A stretch of DNA of 64,000 nt from Mastigamoeba balamuthi (taxonomy: Eukaryota > Evosea > Mastigamoebida > Mastigamoebidae), in assembly GCA_902651635.1 (NCBI GenBank), contig CACRSC010000273.1:429143-493142 (forward strand). The letters run 5' to 3'. A program made the position numbers and the translations under genes. The notes below the pieces were generated by a model. The model saw only the letters and a program-made list of their open reading frames with translations. It was not told the origin of the DNA and made no database searches. This document shows, piece by piece, positions 10,614 through 24,093 of the stretch. Each line of letters begins with the position of its first letter. Position 1 is the stretch's first letter.

Positions 10614-12055
10614 CTACTGGTGCACCACCGAGAGCCTCCTCTCGACCGCGGACTTCATCTTCTGGACGAGTACCGCCACCGAGCCCCTGCGCTCGACCCC
10701 CGTCTGGGTCAGCCTCCTTTCGTGGTGACCGTGCAGCTGCGGCTGCGGGTGCTCGTGGGTCCCGAGGTGCTCGACGTGCCACGCGATGTTGCCCAGCCCG
10801 TGCAGGCCGTGCGCGCGGGCCTCGGGCCTCTCGGCGGCCTTGCGGGCGCCCCTCAGCGCTACGTTGTAGGCGGCCAGCGAGCTGTCCTCGAGCGTCGCGG
10901 GCGAGATGCGGGGGACCGTGCCGGCCAGCTGCTCCGCGGTCAGCTCCTCGAAGTCCCACGAGCTCTGCGACATGCGGAACACGCGCACAATGCGCCCCGG
11001 TACGCACCACTGGTTCTCCGACGCGCGCGGGTGCAGCGAGGGCAGCGGCGAGTCTCCGGTGGCGCGCGCCTGCGCCTCGCGCGCGCGCGAGTACACGTCG
11101 AGCATGGAGGTGTAGGACAGGTGGGGCACGATGTCCTCGCAGCACACGAACGACACCACGCAGCTCCTGGTCTCCTGCGCCGTCTCCTCGATCGCCGTGG
11201 GCGGTGGAGAGAAGGCCCAGCACTGCGCCCCCTGCGAGCTCATGGCGGCCACCGCCGACGCGATGCCCGCAGCGAGGCCGTGCCCGATGACGACCAGCGT
11301 GGCGTCGTGGCACCGCGAGAGAGCGACGTCTACAGTGGAGGAGATGACGGAGAGGAGCCAGGCGGCCCCGATGCGGCTGTGGGCGTGCATGCCGCCCGCG
11401 GGCTCCTCTCGCCCCAGGCGGACGAACTCGCGCAGGGACCTCTCGGCGCGGACGATCAGCAGGATCGAGTTTCTGCGCTCGTCGTACACGAGGCAGTATG
11501 CCGGCCTCGTGGGCTCGCAGGCGCTTCTCCAGTCCTTGAATTCGCAGACCGCAAGCGCCTTTGAGTTCAATTGAAATACGTTTGTGAAATGCGCACGAGG
11601 ATGTCCGAGTGGTGAATGTCGGTGGCGTCGGAGAACTCCACGGTTCTGTCCCCGCACGAGGAGAACGCGGCGCAGAGCTTCACGTAGCGGACCGCAGCCT
11701 TCCAGAACTTCCTGTCGAGCTCCGCGTCGGCGATGTTCCAGGGACCCTTGGCGACCACCTCAGTCCCGGCGTGGCCGTGGCCGTGCCGGTCCGACGCAGA
11801 CTCCGGGGTCACTCCGGGGTCGACCGACGGCGACACCGACAGCGCGGGGGTCCTCGTGGCGCCCGGGGCCGGCGGGAGTGCGGGGGCGACGGAACTCAGC
11901 CGGGAACGTATCGACTTGGAGACAGCGACAGGCCCGACGGACGCAGACGACGCCTCGAGGTGCTCAAGCGCGTCGACCAGGTCGCTCTTGTGGAAGCCGT
12001 GGTGAGGCTCGGTGAAGAGCACGATGGCCTCGGCCAGCCACGTCACGTGTGACAT
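10614..12055 (-). CDS. class-3 lipase-like protein lacking the nucleophilic serine
   Basis: The fold of class-3 (diacylglycerol-type) lipases is recognisable: RPAYCLVYDERRNSILLIVR (usual ..vvsiRGT), GGMHAHSRIGAAWLL (usual vH.G...a), the elbow VVIGHGLAAGIASAVA, and EDIVPHLSY. The elbow normally reads GHSLGAG. Here the serine codon is GGC, so the catalytic Ser is Gly, and the RGT oxyanion motif is RAE. The N-terminal 130 residues (MSHVTWLAEAIVLFTE..) are variable. One frame-consistent intron of 41 nt (GTGCGC...CTCAAAG) joins DIL to ALAVCEF near 11580. Downstream the frame stays open to a TAG at 10614. Probably a catalytically dead pseudo-lipase. Divergent from the TM2D3-like gene with 80 bp between starts. 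Confidence 0.7.
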
Positions 12056-12135
12056 TACCGTTTCGTTGTTCGGAATGACAAGATATCAGAATCTTGGCTC
12101 TAGATTTGTGCTGGTCAGATCTTTTATTTCCGCGA

Positions 12136-12943
12136 ATGCTGCGCTGCTTGACTGTGTGCGCGGCGATCGCTCTCGTGGCGCGCCTGGGCGCAGCGTCTCC
12201 CAGCGATTTGGTGTGGTTTTCGAGCAGTTCCTCTGATAGCAACGAGTCTTCGGTCGCGTTTGACAACGTGCAATCGCTGCCAGCCCCCCTCGCCGCTGAC
12301 CGCAGTCGCTGCCCACAGTGCAGTGGGCTGCCGTGGATCTGCGACTACTCGTGCTCGTGCAGGCTCGGCTACCCCACAAACGTGACGTGCCACCACAGTG
12401 TCCCTTGCGTGGTACGTGCATGCCGCGTGTGGCCCTCTTGCCTGACCTGTCTCGGGCCGGAGCAGGGGCAGAGGTCGTTCCTCAAGACCTTCGTGTGCCA
12501 GTACTGCTTCCAGACGCCCGAGAGCACGCACATATGCGCCAGAGTGGAGTGCGTCCCCGGCCAATCCCCGCGCGTTTGCTGAGCTCCCGTTGCGCGCACG
12601 CAGCAACTGCCGCATGGAAGAGCGCGAGTACTACGTCGTCAACTGCACGGTGCCGGACGACGTGTTCTGCCTGGGCCCGCGGGCGTTCTCCAAGGCCGTT
12701 GACTGCCGCGTGGTCTCGGACAAGTCGTGGGGCACGGCCCTACTGCTCAGCGCGCTGCTCGGGGGGTTCGCTGCCGACAGGTTCTACCTGGGGCACGTCG
12801 GCTGGGGCATGTTCAAGCTGCTCACGCTCGGCGGGTTCGGCGTGTGGGCGCTGGTGGACATCGTCCTCGTGGGCACGGGCTTCCTCAAGCCCGTCGGCGC
12901 CCTGTACGCCGACGGGGTCGACTGGTGGCCGTTTGACGACTGA
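12136..12943 (+). CDS. TM2 domain protein, TM2D3 type
   Basis: Exons 12136-12411, 12466-12548 and 12604-12943 give 232 residues in frame. A signal peptide (MLRCLTVCAAIALVARLGAA) leads into a Cys-rich luminal part with the family spacing (CPQCSGLPWICDYSCSC, FVCQYCFQTPES, NCTVPDDVFCLG). The paired TM2 helices follow, with the DRF-type loop (LLLSALLGGFAADRFYLGH...LLTLGGFGVWALVDIVLV). Order and motifs match animal TM2D3 (almondex), a membrane protein linked to Notch and phagocytic functions in animals. Its role in a protist is unknown. Promoter region is the 80 bp shared with the lipase-like gene. Confidence 0.88.
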
Positions 12944-13089
12944 AGTGTATTTTTCATGCCAGCTGTGGTGCTAAACGACCAGCGTTGGACGGTACTGGCC
13001 ATCGGTTGACGACGACCCCCAGAAGTCTGTTCCTCTGCTTCGGGCGTGGAGGCCCAAGCTCGTCCTCGTTGCCAACGGGGGTCCGCTGC

Positions 13090-14472
13090 TTATGACTTTC
13101 TCCGCACGCCGGCGCTCGGGCGCGACGTCCTGCGCCTGCCCCTCGCGGGCTCCTGCCTCTCCTCATCGTTCTCCTCGTCGTCGGCCTCCTTGGACTTGCG
13201 CCTCGGCTTGGACTGGCTTGGCGCGCGCTTGGCCCTCTTCCTCGGAGGCTCTGGGACACTGTCCTCCGACTGCGGGTCCGGCGACGAAGACGACGATGAA
13301 GAGGAGGAGGAGGACGTCTGCGCGGCCTTGTCCGTCCGCACCTTCTTGATGAACTCCCAGTGCTTGAACTCCTTGACGCGCCCCGCGACGAGCCCCGCGA
13401 TGCCCCCGCGCTGCAGGTGGTAGCGCTTGGCAAAGGCGACGATCGAGGGCGTGTCCACGACCTCGCCCGTGTTGATCCTGCGGAACCGCAGCAGGCAGCC
13501 CTCCTCGACCTCGATGTCGTCCTCCCCGGCAGCCTCGGCCTCGTCCTCGTCCGCAGGCGTCTTGTCGTCGTCGTCGGGGCTCGCGTCGCTCGTCCGCACG
13601 CTCCGGGGGCTCTCCGAGCTCCGCTCCCCCTGCTCCTCCGAGGCGACCACGGCGCTGCTGCTGCTGCTGCTGCCACCGCTGCCGCTGCTGCTCTCTGCAG
13701 AGTCGGCGTCGGCCGTCGCGGCGTGGGCGGGCGGCTGCGAGTCCGGCGGCGGAGGCGTCTCGTTCGTGGTGGTGGTCGAGTCCTCCTCGGACGACTTGGC
13801 CTTCCTGGACTGCCTCCTGTAGTGCCTCTTCTCCTTCTTCGCGGTGGGCAGCGCTGTGTGCGGGGAGTGGGCAGTGGCCAGTCAGAGAGGCCCCCCCTGG
13901 CCAGCCTGTGCCCAAGAGGACCCGCGAACCGTCAAACCGGAACTTGCGCGTGCCCACCTGGAAGACAGACCCCGGTGCCAGGGTCACGACTTCGTCCTCG
14001 ACAACCGTCCCGTCCCCGAGGACCACGCCCTTCGGTGACTTGGGCTCCAGCAGGACCTGCCAATATATCGCGGGGCAGATATTTTTACTGTTGACGTCAG
14101 TCCGCGCGCGCAATAACGGCCGTAGCGCCCCAGGGACGGCGGGAGACGAGGGGAGGGGGCCCACGACCTTTGACGACCGCAGGTCTACACGCAGCAGCGC
14201 GTGGATGGGGTCCACGCACGGCAGCATCATCTGGACCTCGCAGCCCTTCTTGCTGCGGGGGTGGGGCTGGGTCAGCCCTCCTTGGGTGGGGAGTTCACTG
14301 CGCCGGGGGGGGCAGCGCTCCCGCCCGCGTCTGCGTGCCTGCCGATCGTGTAGTAGCGCTTCTTGAGCGTCATGGACTTGCCGTCGAGGCCGCTCTTGCG
14401 GAGCAGGCGCAGGCGGCCGTACGGCTCCACCTCGCGCTGCCTGGGCGCTGAGACCCCGGACCCCCTCGGCAT
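13090..14472 (-). CDS. FHA-domain nuclear protein with charged tail
   Basis: The N-terminal FHA domain reads YGRLRLLRKSGLDG..., YTIGSKKGCEVQMMLP, IHALLRVD, then SPKGVVLGDGTVVED and LAPGSVFQVGTRKFRFD. The opening is closest to Ki-67-type FHA domains. FHA domains bind phosphothreonine peptides. The first junction works only as a GC-AG intron (donor GCACGC at about 14330, acceptor CCCGCAG), joining TIG to SKKGCEV. At least one more intron lies at about 14050-14180. The remaining half is acidic, Ser-rich and finally basic (RKRAKRAPSQSKPRRK), like a nuclear chromatin-associated protein. It also has a conserved-looking block (LLRFRRINTGEVVDTPS) of unknown type. Convergent with the TM2D3-like gene. 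Confidence 0.75.
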
Positions 14473-14731
14473 TATTTTCCGCCCTTAGATAGCGCAAATC
14501 GCTTTTTCTCGAGAAGATTCTTGCGGGGTTTTCCTCGACGGGGGCACTCTTGCAAATATCTAGCAAAAGATGCGAGCTTTGCCACAAAAAACGCTTGTTG
14601 GTGTGAGCGAGGGGGGCCCGGAGTGTGGTCCACAGTTGCAGCACAGGTCGGGAGCGGGTGTGGAACAAGTGGGGGAGGGGAGTCGGAGACCTGACAGAGA
14701 GGAGAGGGTGGAGGGGGGGGGTGTTGCTGGT

Positions 14732-16019
14732 TTACAGGGGGGCGACGTAGTTGGCGGGGAAGAGCCCACGCCTTCCGTTGAGCTCGCCCTCCCACCACTC
14801 GCCCTGCTTGCCGATCAGCGTGACGACGTCGCCCTTCTTCATCGACAGCTCGGTCGCGTCCTCCGCGTTGAAGTTGTAGAGCGCCTTGACCCTGCCCATC
14901 GACGGCGGCGCCGCGGCGGCGGGCATCGGCGCCGGCAGCGCCCTGTGCGGCGGCGAGGCGACGGGCGACTTGGACTGCACCGAGCAGCTGCTGCTGTCGC
15001 ACGGCGTCGCCGCCGCCGTGGTCGTCGCCGACGACGACGACGCCGGTGCCGCCGCCGCCGCCGACGGCGCGCCCGCGACGGTGCGCTCGGGCGGCGTGAT
15101 GACCGAGGGCCAGCCGTGCAGCACCGACGTGTCGATGCGCGAGACCGACGGGGCCAGCGGGCGCGCGATGTCGCCGAACGCCGCGCCGAAGCGGCCGACC
15201 TCGCGGCAGAAGACGGCGATGGCGGGCGCCATGAAGGGCGCGAGGTCGGCGTTGAGCTTGGGCATGTCGCCCATCATCTCGGCGCGCAGCATGTCGTACG
15301 AATCGCGGGCGGCCCTGTACTTGGCGTCGGCCTGCGGCAGGCCGTCCTTGGCGCCCGTGGTCTTCTCTGGCGAGGCCGCAGGCATTGTTTCAGGTTATTT
15401 CCCAATTCTCCGAAGGGGGGAGGGAGGGGCGTTGGGGCGATCTGAATCTGGTATTTACCGGTGAGCTTGAGGACCTTCTCGTGGTAACGGTCCATGTCCG
15501 TCTTGCGCGTCGCCAGGATCTTGGCGCGGCGCTTGATCTCCTTGTACTGCACATAGTACGTGTCGAGCGGCTCGATGAGGTTCGTCCGCAGCTCCTGCTC
15601 GAGCGCCGCCCTCGCCGCCTCCGCCTCTTTGACGGTCGTCCCGTACTATATAGTGCGCACCCAAAGCGAGGAAGTCGGATCAGAGAGCGCCGTTTGAAAT
15701 GCCAACGGGCAACACAACTTCAACGCAATTCCCAACTGACCTGGGCCAGCGGCGCGGCACCCGGGCCCGACGGGTCGGTGTAGACGCCCTTGAACTCGTC
15801 CGAGATCTCGCCCATGACGACCGTGGTGGTGTGGAGCAGCTCCACGAGCTTCTCCGAGTGCCGCGCGATGAGCTTGATCTTCTTGCCGTCGTTTTTCGCG
15901 CGGTCGAGGGCGAACTGGTACTCGGGGTCGTGCGTGTCCTCGGCCTTGCCCATCTTCGCCATCACCTTGTGCGTCGCGCGGCCCATGGCCGTGGAGAACT
16001 TGCTGAAGGCTCCCGACAT
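14732..16019 (-). CDS. BAR-SH3 protein (amphiphysin/Rvs167/endophilin-like)
   Basis: Residues 1 to about 215 are a helical BAR domain (KFSTAMGRATHKVMAKMGKAEDT, YQFALDRAKNDGKKIKL, later LDTYYVQYKEIKRRAKIL and RYHEKVLKLT). An Ala/Ser/Thr-rich linker follows, then a C-terminal SH3 domain with the canonical ALYNF, ELSMKKGD, WWEGELNGRRG and FPANYV. Introns: one ending ACTATATAG (joining LAQ to YGTTVKE) and one at about 15371-15459 (joining KLT to EKTTGAK). Such proteins sense or generate membrane curvature and recruit actin and dynamin partners during endocytosis. The start is the first ATG; CTR9 is divergent. Confidence 0.88.
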
Positions 16020-16231
16020 CCTCTCTCAGTAATGTATAGCCGAACCGCAAATAAAAAACAGACAACATGAAGATATTTCCAATTGCGCCCGCGATGACTG
16101 TACACACAAATATCGCGTGGACGTGCACACACGGCGGAAATATCCCGGACGGGGAGATTCTCTCCAGCGCGCACACGCCTTTTGAAAAGAGCCCCGAGGG
16201 CGAAACGAATCTCGCGCGCGGGGGGGCGGCA
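16020..16231. promoter_or_regulatory. shared BAR-SH3/CTR9 promoter with three AATATC boxes
   Basis: 212 bp between divergent starts carries AGATATTTCC (about 16070), CAAATATCGC (about 16107) and GAAATATCCC (about 16137). The same AATATC/GATATT core recurs upstream of many genes here. Role inferred. Confidence 0.4.
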
Positions 16232-19200
16232 ATGGCGGAGCCGCAAGCAGCAGCGGAGAGGCGGGTGGTGCTGATCCCGGTGCGCTCGACGTCGGGCGAC
16301 GCGACGGGGGAGGTCGTCGAGGTGGCGCTCGACGACACGTTCCCGGCCGACGCGCAGGAGCTGATCGAGGTGCTGGCGGCCGAGAGCGCCGCGCCGGGGC
16401 TCTGGCTGCGCGTGGGCCTCGAGTACCTGCGCCGCGGGCACCCCGCGCAGATGGAGGCGGTCCTGCGCGAGGGCTCGGAGCGGTCCGGGTACCCGCGGGA
16501 CGAGTCGGAGCGCGCGGGGGCCGTGGGGCTGCACAGCACGCTGGCGGCGTACTACGCGGCCGAGTCGGCGCAGGACAAGAAGCGCCGGACGGACCTGCAG
16601 CGCCGGGCGACGGCGGAGCTGAACGCGGCCGAGGCGGCCAACATCCACGACTGGAACTCGTGGCTGGCCAAGGGGCTGCTGTACATCGCCAAGGGCGAGC
16701 TGGAGAGCGCCCAGCGGCAGTTCGAGAACGTGCTGGAGCCCAGCGTGGCGCCGGGGCACACGGGGGCGACGCTGGGCAAGGCCTGCGTCCACTTTGGCCG
16801 CGGCGAGTACCGCGAGGCCCGCGACCTGCTGCGCAGGGCCCTCGAGACGAACCCCGCGTGCCCGCCCTGCGTCCGCGTGGCGCTGGCGCACACGTACTGG
16901 CGGCTGGGGCGGGCGGACATCGCGGCGCAGTGGCTGAGGCGCGCACTCGAGGTCGACCCGCGCAACGTCGAGGCCATAGCGGCGCTGGCGGTGCTCGAGA
17001 TCAACGCGGGGCACATACAGCCGGCCATGCAGCAGCTCAAGGCCGCGTACCAGGTCAGCCCGAGGCACCCCGTCGTGCTCAACCACCTGGCCAACCACCT
17101 CTTCTACAAGGGCGAGGTCCACAGGGCCCTCGAGTTCGCCACGGCGGCCAGCGAGGCCACGCAGATCGAGAAGCTCCGCGCCGAGAGCTACTACATCATC
17201 GCCCGCTCGCACCACAAGAACGGCGCCTACGACACGGCCCTCAAGTTCTACAACATGTCCACCATGTCCTGGCCCGAGTTCCCTCTGGCCCAGTACGGCC
17301 TCGGCCAGATGCGTGCGTACCGCTGTTGTCCTCTCTCTGTTTGCCTACGTGTTTGCGCCTTTGTGTCTCTCTGTCTCTGTGTCTTTGTTTTCGTGTGTGT
17401 GTCAATCGCTTGCCTCCCCCCCGTGTCTCTCCGCTGAACCGTCGCCGCAGACATTCACAAGGGGGAGCTGGACAAGGCTGTTGCGTGCTTCGAGAGCGTT
17501 CTCAAGGCGGTGCCCGGCAACTACGAGGCCACGCGGGTGCTGGGCTCGCTGTACCTGCAGCTGGGGCGCCGCGCGCTCGCGCTGTCGCACCTGCGCACCA
17601 TCACGTCGAACCCGGGAACCGCCGGCGACCCGCACGCCTGGGCGGAGCTCGCGCACCTGGCGCTGACCGGCGGCGAGTCCGGCGACGCCCCTGACCTCAT
17701 CGACGCGCTGCGGCACTACGACCGCGCGAGGCAGATGCTGAGGGACATGAGCGAGCAGATACCGCCCGAGTACCACAACAACGCGGGCGTGGCGCAGTTC
17801 TACCTCGGCAGGCTCGACGAGGCCACCGCGGCGTTCAAGGACGCCATCGCGGCGTCGGGCGTCGCGACCGAGGCCTTCGCGCCGGAGAACGTGACGGCGA
17901 CGTTCAACCTCGCGAGGGTGTACGAGGCCACGTGCCAGCTGCCGCTCGCCGAGTCGCTGTACAAGGGCATCCTCAAGGAGCACCCCAACTACGTCGCGTG
18001 CTACATGCGCCTCGGCATGATGGCCCGCGAGAAGGGCCTCCTGTCCGAGGCCGCTGACTGGCTCAAGCTCGTACGCGTCCCCCCTGCCCCCCGCTGCCCT
18101 GACCAACGCGTTGCCGTGTTCTGTGAAAGGTCTTCTCGGTGAATAAGACGCACAAGGACGCGTGGTCGATGATGGGCCTGCTGCACGTCGAGAAGGGCGA
18201 GTGGCAGCCCGCGCAGAAGAAGTTCGAGCAGGTCATGGAGCTGTGCACGTCCGACGGCGCCAAGGAGGGCGCGGCCGCCAGCGGCGACGACCAGTCGCGC
18301 GAGCAGAACAAGGACGCGTTCGCGCAGGTCGCCCTGGGCACCGTGTTCCACGCAGCCATGCGCCGCGAGCACGACGCCGAGAAGGCCGCCAAGTTCCTGC
18401 GCCACGCCTACGACTACTTCCGCGCGGCCCTCAAGTCGGACCCCTCCAACGCCTATGCCGCGCTGGGCATCGGCGTGGTGCTCGCGGAGCACGGGGAGCA
18501 CGCGGCGGCCGCGGAGATCTTCGCGGACCTGCGCCAGACGCTGACCGAGTCGCTCGAGCCCGCCGTCAACTGCGCGCACGCGCTGATGCGCCTCGGGCAC
18601 ACGGACAAGGCGGTCGCGGCGTACGAGGCCTGCCTGAGGCGCTGGCGCTGGAGCCCCGGGGACGGCCAGCAGCTGCTCCTGTACCTCGCCAACGCGTACT
18701 TTGTGCAGCACCAGTGGAAGGACTGCCGCCGCGTGCTGCAGCAGGCGCTGCTCGTGACGCCGAACAACAGCTCCATCTGGCACGCGCTGGCCAACGCGCT
18801 CGAGGCGACGGCCTCGGCCGAGCTGGAGGCGAACCCGCAGACGTCGGCGGGGCTCGCGGCGGCCGTGTCGGACCTCAAGGTCGCCAGGCAGCTCTTCAAG
18901 TGGCAGAGCAAGGACGCGCACGCCGAGAGCTGCGACCGCAAGCAGCGCACGGCCTCGGAGCGCCTGCCGGTGGTCGCCGCGAAGGAGGCGGAGGACATCA
19001 GGGCGCGCGAGGAGGAGAAGAGGCGCAGGGCCGAGGAGCTGGAGAAGCGCCGCCAGGAGGAGGAGAGCAAGCGCCGCGCCGAGGAGGAGCGCCACAACCG
19101 CATGCGCGAGATGGCGCAGCGCGCCAAGGAGGCCGCGGAGGACGTCATCGCGGCGATGCAGGAGGAGGCCGCCAGGAAGCGCGCAGCCGCCCAGGCCAAG

Positions 19201-19827
19201 GCCGACGCCGAGGCAGAAGGCAGCGGGGCGGAGAAGCCGGACGAGGCCGAGGGCGGCGCGGGGAGCTACCGCCAGCCCGCGTCGGAGGAGGAGCAGGACC
19301 TCTTTGGCGACGCCGACGACGACGACAAGAAGAAGAAGAAGCACAAGCGCAGGCACGCGTCGGCCGAGAACTCGGGCTCGAGCGGCGACGAGTCGGCCCG
19401 CAAGCGCGCCAAGAAGGAGAAGAAGAAGCTCAAGAAGAGGCACAGGCAGGAGCTGGAGGCTGCCGCGGCCGCTGCCGCTGCGGGCAACGACGACCAGGCC
19501 CCCTCGCCCTCGGCCTCTGCCTCGGAGCCGGTGCAGAAGCTGTCGAGGCTGCACAGGGCCGACAGGGCCGACGACGACGTTGCCGCCGCTGCAGAGGCAC
19601 CGCTGCAGGCAGTGGAGCCCGTGCCCGAGGCCGCCCCTGCCCTCGCGCCCGTTGCTGGCAGCGAGATGGAGATGCACCAGGACGACGCTGCGCTGCAGCA
19701 GCACGGCGACATGGAGGCGCCTGCCGAGGGCTCGGCGATGGAGGGGCCCACGGCTGAGGAGCCTGCGCCTTTCGGCTCGCATCTAGAGGCGATCATGGGG
19801 GCTGACCCCTCGGCGCCCACCTTCTGA
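16232..19827 (+). CDS. CTR9: CTR9, Paf1-complex TPR subunit
   Basis: Exons 16232-17312, 17451-18070 and 18130-19827 join to 1132 residues with no stop. Nearly the whole protein is TPR repeats (HDWNSWLAKGLLYIAKGELE, HPVVLNHLANHLFYKGE, RAESYYIIARSHH, YGLGQMHIHKGELDKAV, DAWSMMGLLHVEKGEW). The C-terminal 300 residues form a charged helical region (EEEKRRRAEELEKRRQEEES) and a Lys/Asp/Ser-rich tail, as in CTR9. The Paf1 complex rides with RNA polymerase II and promotes elongation, H2B ubiquitylation and H3K4/K36 methylation. The start follows a G-rich 5' UTR and is the ATG that begins the conserved N-terminus (RRVVLIPV). An upstream in-frame ATG at 16067 is considered UTR. Confidence 0.95.
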
Positions 19828-19958
19828 ACGGTGCACTCACGATCAATCGAACACAGTACTAGGACCAAGGGACCAAGCGCGTTCGTTGCCTTGTGCTGGC
19901 CGATTCTCTTTTGTAGATTTTTCTTCCCTGCAGGCACTGTGATAAGCGCGCCTGAGTG

Positions 19959-21813
<1,855 letters not shown>

Positions 21814-22156
21814 GTTTCTCCGGGAGGGCGCTGGTGCCTTTTATTTGTGCCCTGTGTGGATATGGAGAAAAGAAGAAGAAAGAAACAGCACTGCACTCGC
21901 GCAAAGCAGCCAAACAAACCGGTGTTTGCTAAACACCAACCCAGCTCCCGGAGTGCTCGACTTATCTGGCCCCAACACCGGTTGTGAGTTAGTTGGTGTC
22001 TGTGTGTGTATCCAACATTGTTTGCGCTGCACCGATACCAGGAATCGGGAATGAAACGACGAGCATATATCTCTGCGGTATCAGAAACATATCTGGGTGG
22101 ATGATTTCAAAACGCTCGTTCTCGCTCCCACTCGCTCGGACGCACCCGTGCGAGGC
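21814..22156. other. intergenic spacer between convergent H4 and TAF4-like genes
   Basis: 343 bp, A+T richer than the coding DNA, presumably two 3' UTRs. No gene seen. Confidence 0.7.
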
Positions 22157-23654
22157 TCACTTGGACCCCTGCGGCGAGGCGCACTTCTGCTGCCGCTTGT
22201 ACATCGCGCGCGTGACCTCGCTCTCGGCGGACGCGCACAGGTCCTCCACGCGCAGCACCGCCCTGCACACCCCCGGCCGGCGCACGTGAGGGGACCAGAG
22301 AGGGAGAAAATCAATTGAATTATCGCACTTGGACGTCTTGTCCGAGTTGGCCCGGGCCTTGGCGCGGAACAGCGCCGACTCGAGCAGGTTGCGCAGGTGC
22401 TCCTCGATGGCCAGCGCGAGCGCGTCGCACCCCGAGTCGTCGAAGCCGCCGGGCACGCCCTGCTCCCGCGCTATTCTGCGGACCTTCTGGGCCACGACGG
22501 CCGCGTTGACCAGCGCCGACGCCCGGAACGTGTAGTCGCACGAGATCTCGTCGGGCGCCGGCGGCGCGTTGGGCCCGCGCTGCCTCTTCTGCGGGCGCCC
22601 GGGGCCCGCGGGCGTCCCCGCCTCCTCGTCCTTGCGCCCGCGCTTGCGCTGCTGGCTCGTGGCCAGCGCTGCGGCGATGCCCCCGGCAGACGACGGGCTC
22701 ACAGGCGCCGGCGACATGGGCGTCTTCGCGCCCGGCTTGCTGTGGCGGGGGGCGAGGCCGTCAGGGGGCCGACCGGTCGACAGGGGAGGGGCGGGAGGCG
22801 AACGAACGGGTAGTACTGGGCGACGATCGTCGAGGCGGGGCGAGCGCGGCCGGCCTGCCCGGCGACCTGCGGGAAGGGGCTCGCAGGCGGCATGGCCCCC
22901 GTGGACATGTAGATCTTGAGCTGCTCAAGGACGTCCTGGGGCAGCTTCTTGACCTCCTCCTGGAACTTGCTGGTCGGGATGCGAGCCTCCTGCGCTCGAG
23001 CTCAGTCAGATCAATCGATTCACACCCCCCCCCCAAACCGATGAGCTCTGTCCCTTCGAACCTTGAGGTCCATGCCGACCTTGAGGAAGTAGTCCCTCAG
23101 CGGCGGCGGCGACACCATCTTGTTGATGAACGCGAAGAACCTGTCGAGCTGCTGCTCCTTGCTGGGCTGCGGCCTCGGCACCACCGGCGGCGGGCTCACG
23201 ACGCCCTGCATCCCCACGGCCCCGCCCACCATCGGCTGCAGCGGCCGAATCAGCGACGCCGCCGACACCGTGGGCGGCGCCGGCGGTGCTGCCGGCGCTG
23301 GCGTGCTCGGCGCCGACGCCGTGCGCACGACCGTCCCCGGTATCGGCAGCGACGTCGGCGGTATCGCCCGCTGCGGCTGCGGTATCCCCCTCGCGAGCAT
23401 CGCCCCCGCCACCGTCGGCGTCACCGCCATCGGCATCGGCATAGGCATAGGCATAGGCATCGGCGGCGGCGGCGTCACGGGCTGCCGCGCGACCTGCGGC
23501 TGCGGCTGCTGCGGCTGCTGCAGCGCCTGCGGCTGCGGCGACACGGGCGGAGGCGCGTGGTGCATGACGGGGGTCACCTGGGGCATCTGCTGCACGACCT
23601 GGACGGGGGGCGGCGCGTGCGGGTGCGGCGACTGCGCCGGCGGGCGGTGGACGG

Positions 23655-23695
<41 letters not shown>

Positions 23696-24093
23696 ATCTG
23701 CAGCTGCATCTGCAAATGCATCTGCTGATGGCGCAGCTGCTGTTGTTGCTGCTGTTGCTGCTGTAGCTGTTGGTGGTGAAGCTGCTGCTGGTGCTGTAGC
23801 TGCTGCTGCTGCTGTAGCTGCTGCTGCTGCTGTAGCTGCTGTTGGTGCTGTAGCTGCTGCTGCTGCTGTAGCTGCTGTTGGTGCTGTAGCTGCTGCTGCT
23901 GCTGTAGCTGCTGTTGGTGCTGTTGCTGCTGCTGCGCCACGACGGCGATGGTGGCGGGCTGCATGTGCGGCGGGTGGGGCGGGTGCGCGGGCGAGGGCGC
24001 GTGCGCCGGGGGGAGCGCCGCAGGCTTGGGGGGCTCGGCGTGGAGAGAGACCCCCGCGTCCTGGAAGAAGCTCTTCAGCAAGTTGTCCACCAT
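22157..24093 (-). CDS. TAF4-like TFIID subunit with long polyglutamine region
   Basis: Starts MVDNLLKSFFQDAGVSL. Glutamine/leucine/histidine repeats fill about residues 50-170, then Pro-rich and Pro-Met repeats. A helical block follows (QQLDRFFAFINKMVS...DLKARIPTSKFQEEVKKLP), resembling the TAFH/NHR1 domain. A C-terminal histone-fold-like segment (VNAAVVAQKVRRIAREQG, CDALALAIEEHLRNLLESAL, AVLRVEDLCASAESEVTRAM) completes it. This arrangement fits TAF4, which pairs with TAF12 in TFIID; an ADA1/HFI1-type SAGA subunit is the alternative. Frame-supported introns occur near 23000-23050, 22730-22780 and 22243-22325 (GTGCGATA...GTGCAG). Confidence 0.65.
23653..23930. repeat. CAG/CTG-rich coding repeat
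   Basis: Runs of CTG (CAG on the coding strand) interrupted by TAG, TTG and GTG units, encoding the glutamine tracts of the TAF4-like protein. Several 27-30 bp blocks (CTGTAGCTGCTGCTGCTG type) recur in tandem, suggesting slippage. Confidence 0.9.

Noticed and set aside
13163-14668. 501-codon minus-strand open frame over the FHA gene
   Set aside because: Most of it is out of frame with the FHA domain and the charged tail. It is open only because the DNA is G+C-rich and lacks stops.
16067-16231. In-frame upstream extension of CTR9 from ATG 16067
   Set aside because: The added 55 residues are not conserved in type and overlap the AATATC promoter boxes. The family start fits ATG 16232.
18001-19782. 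593-codon antisense frame in CTR9
   Set aside because: Ala/Leu/Arg-rich reading of the opposite strand of conserved TPR exons; no motif.
21814-21860. Histone 3' stem-loop after H4
   Set aside because: GGCGCTGGTGCC near the stop does not match the histone stem-loop consensus and forms no stable 6-bp stem.
23653-23930. CTG repeat array as a CRISPR-like or satellite array
   Set aside because: It is an in-frame Gln repeat; there are no unique spacers between repeats.
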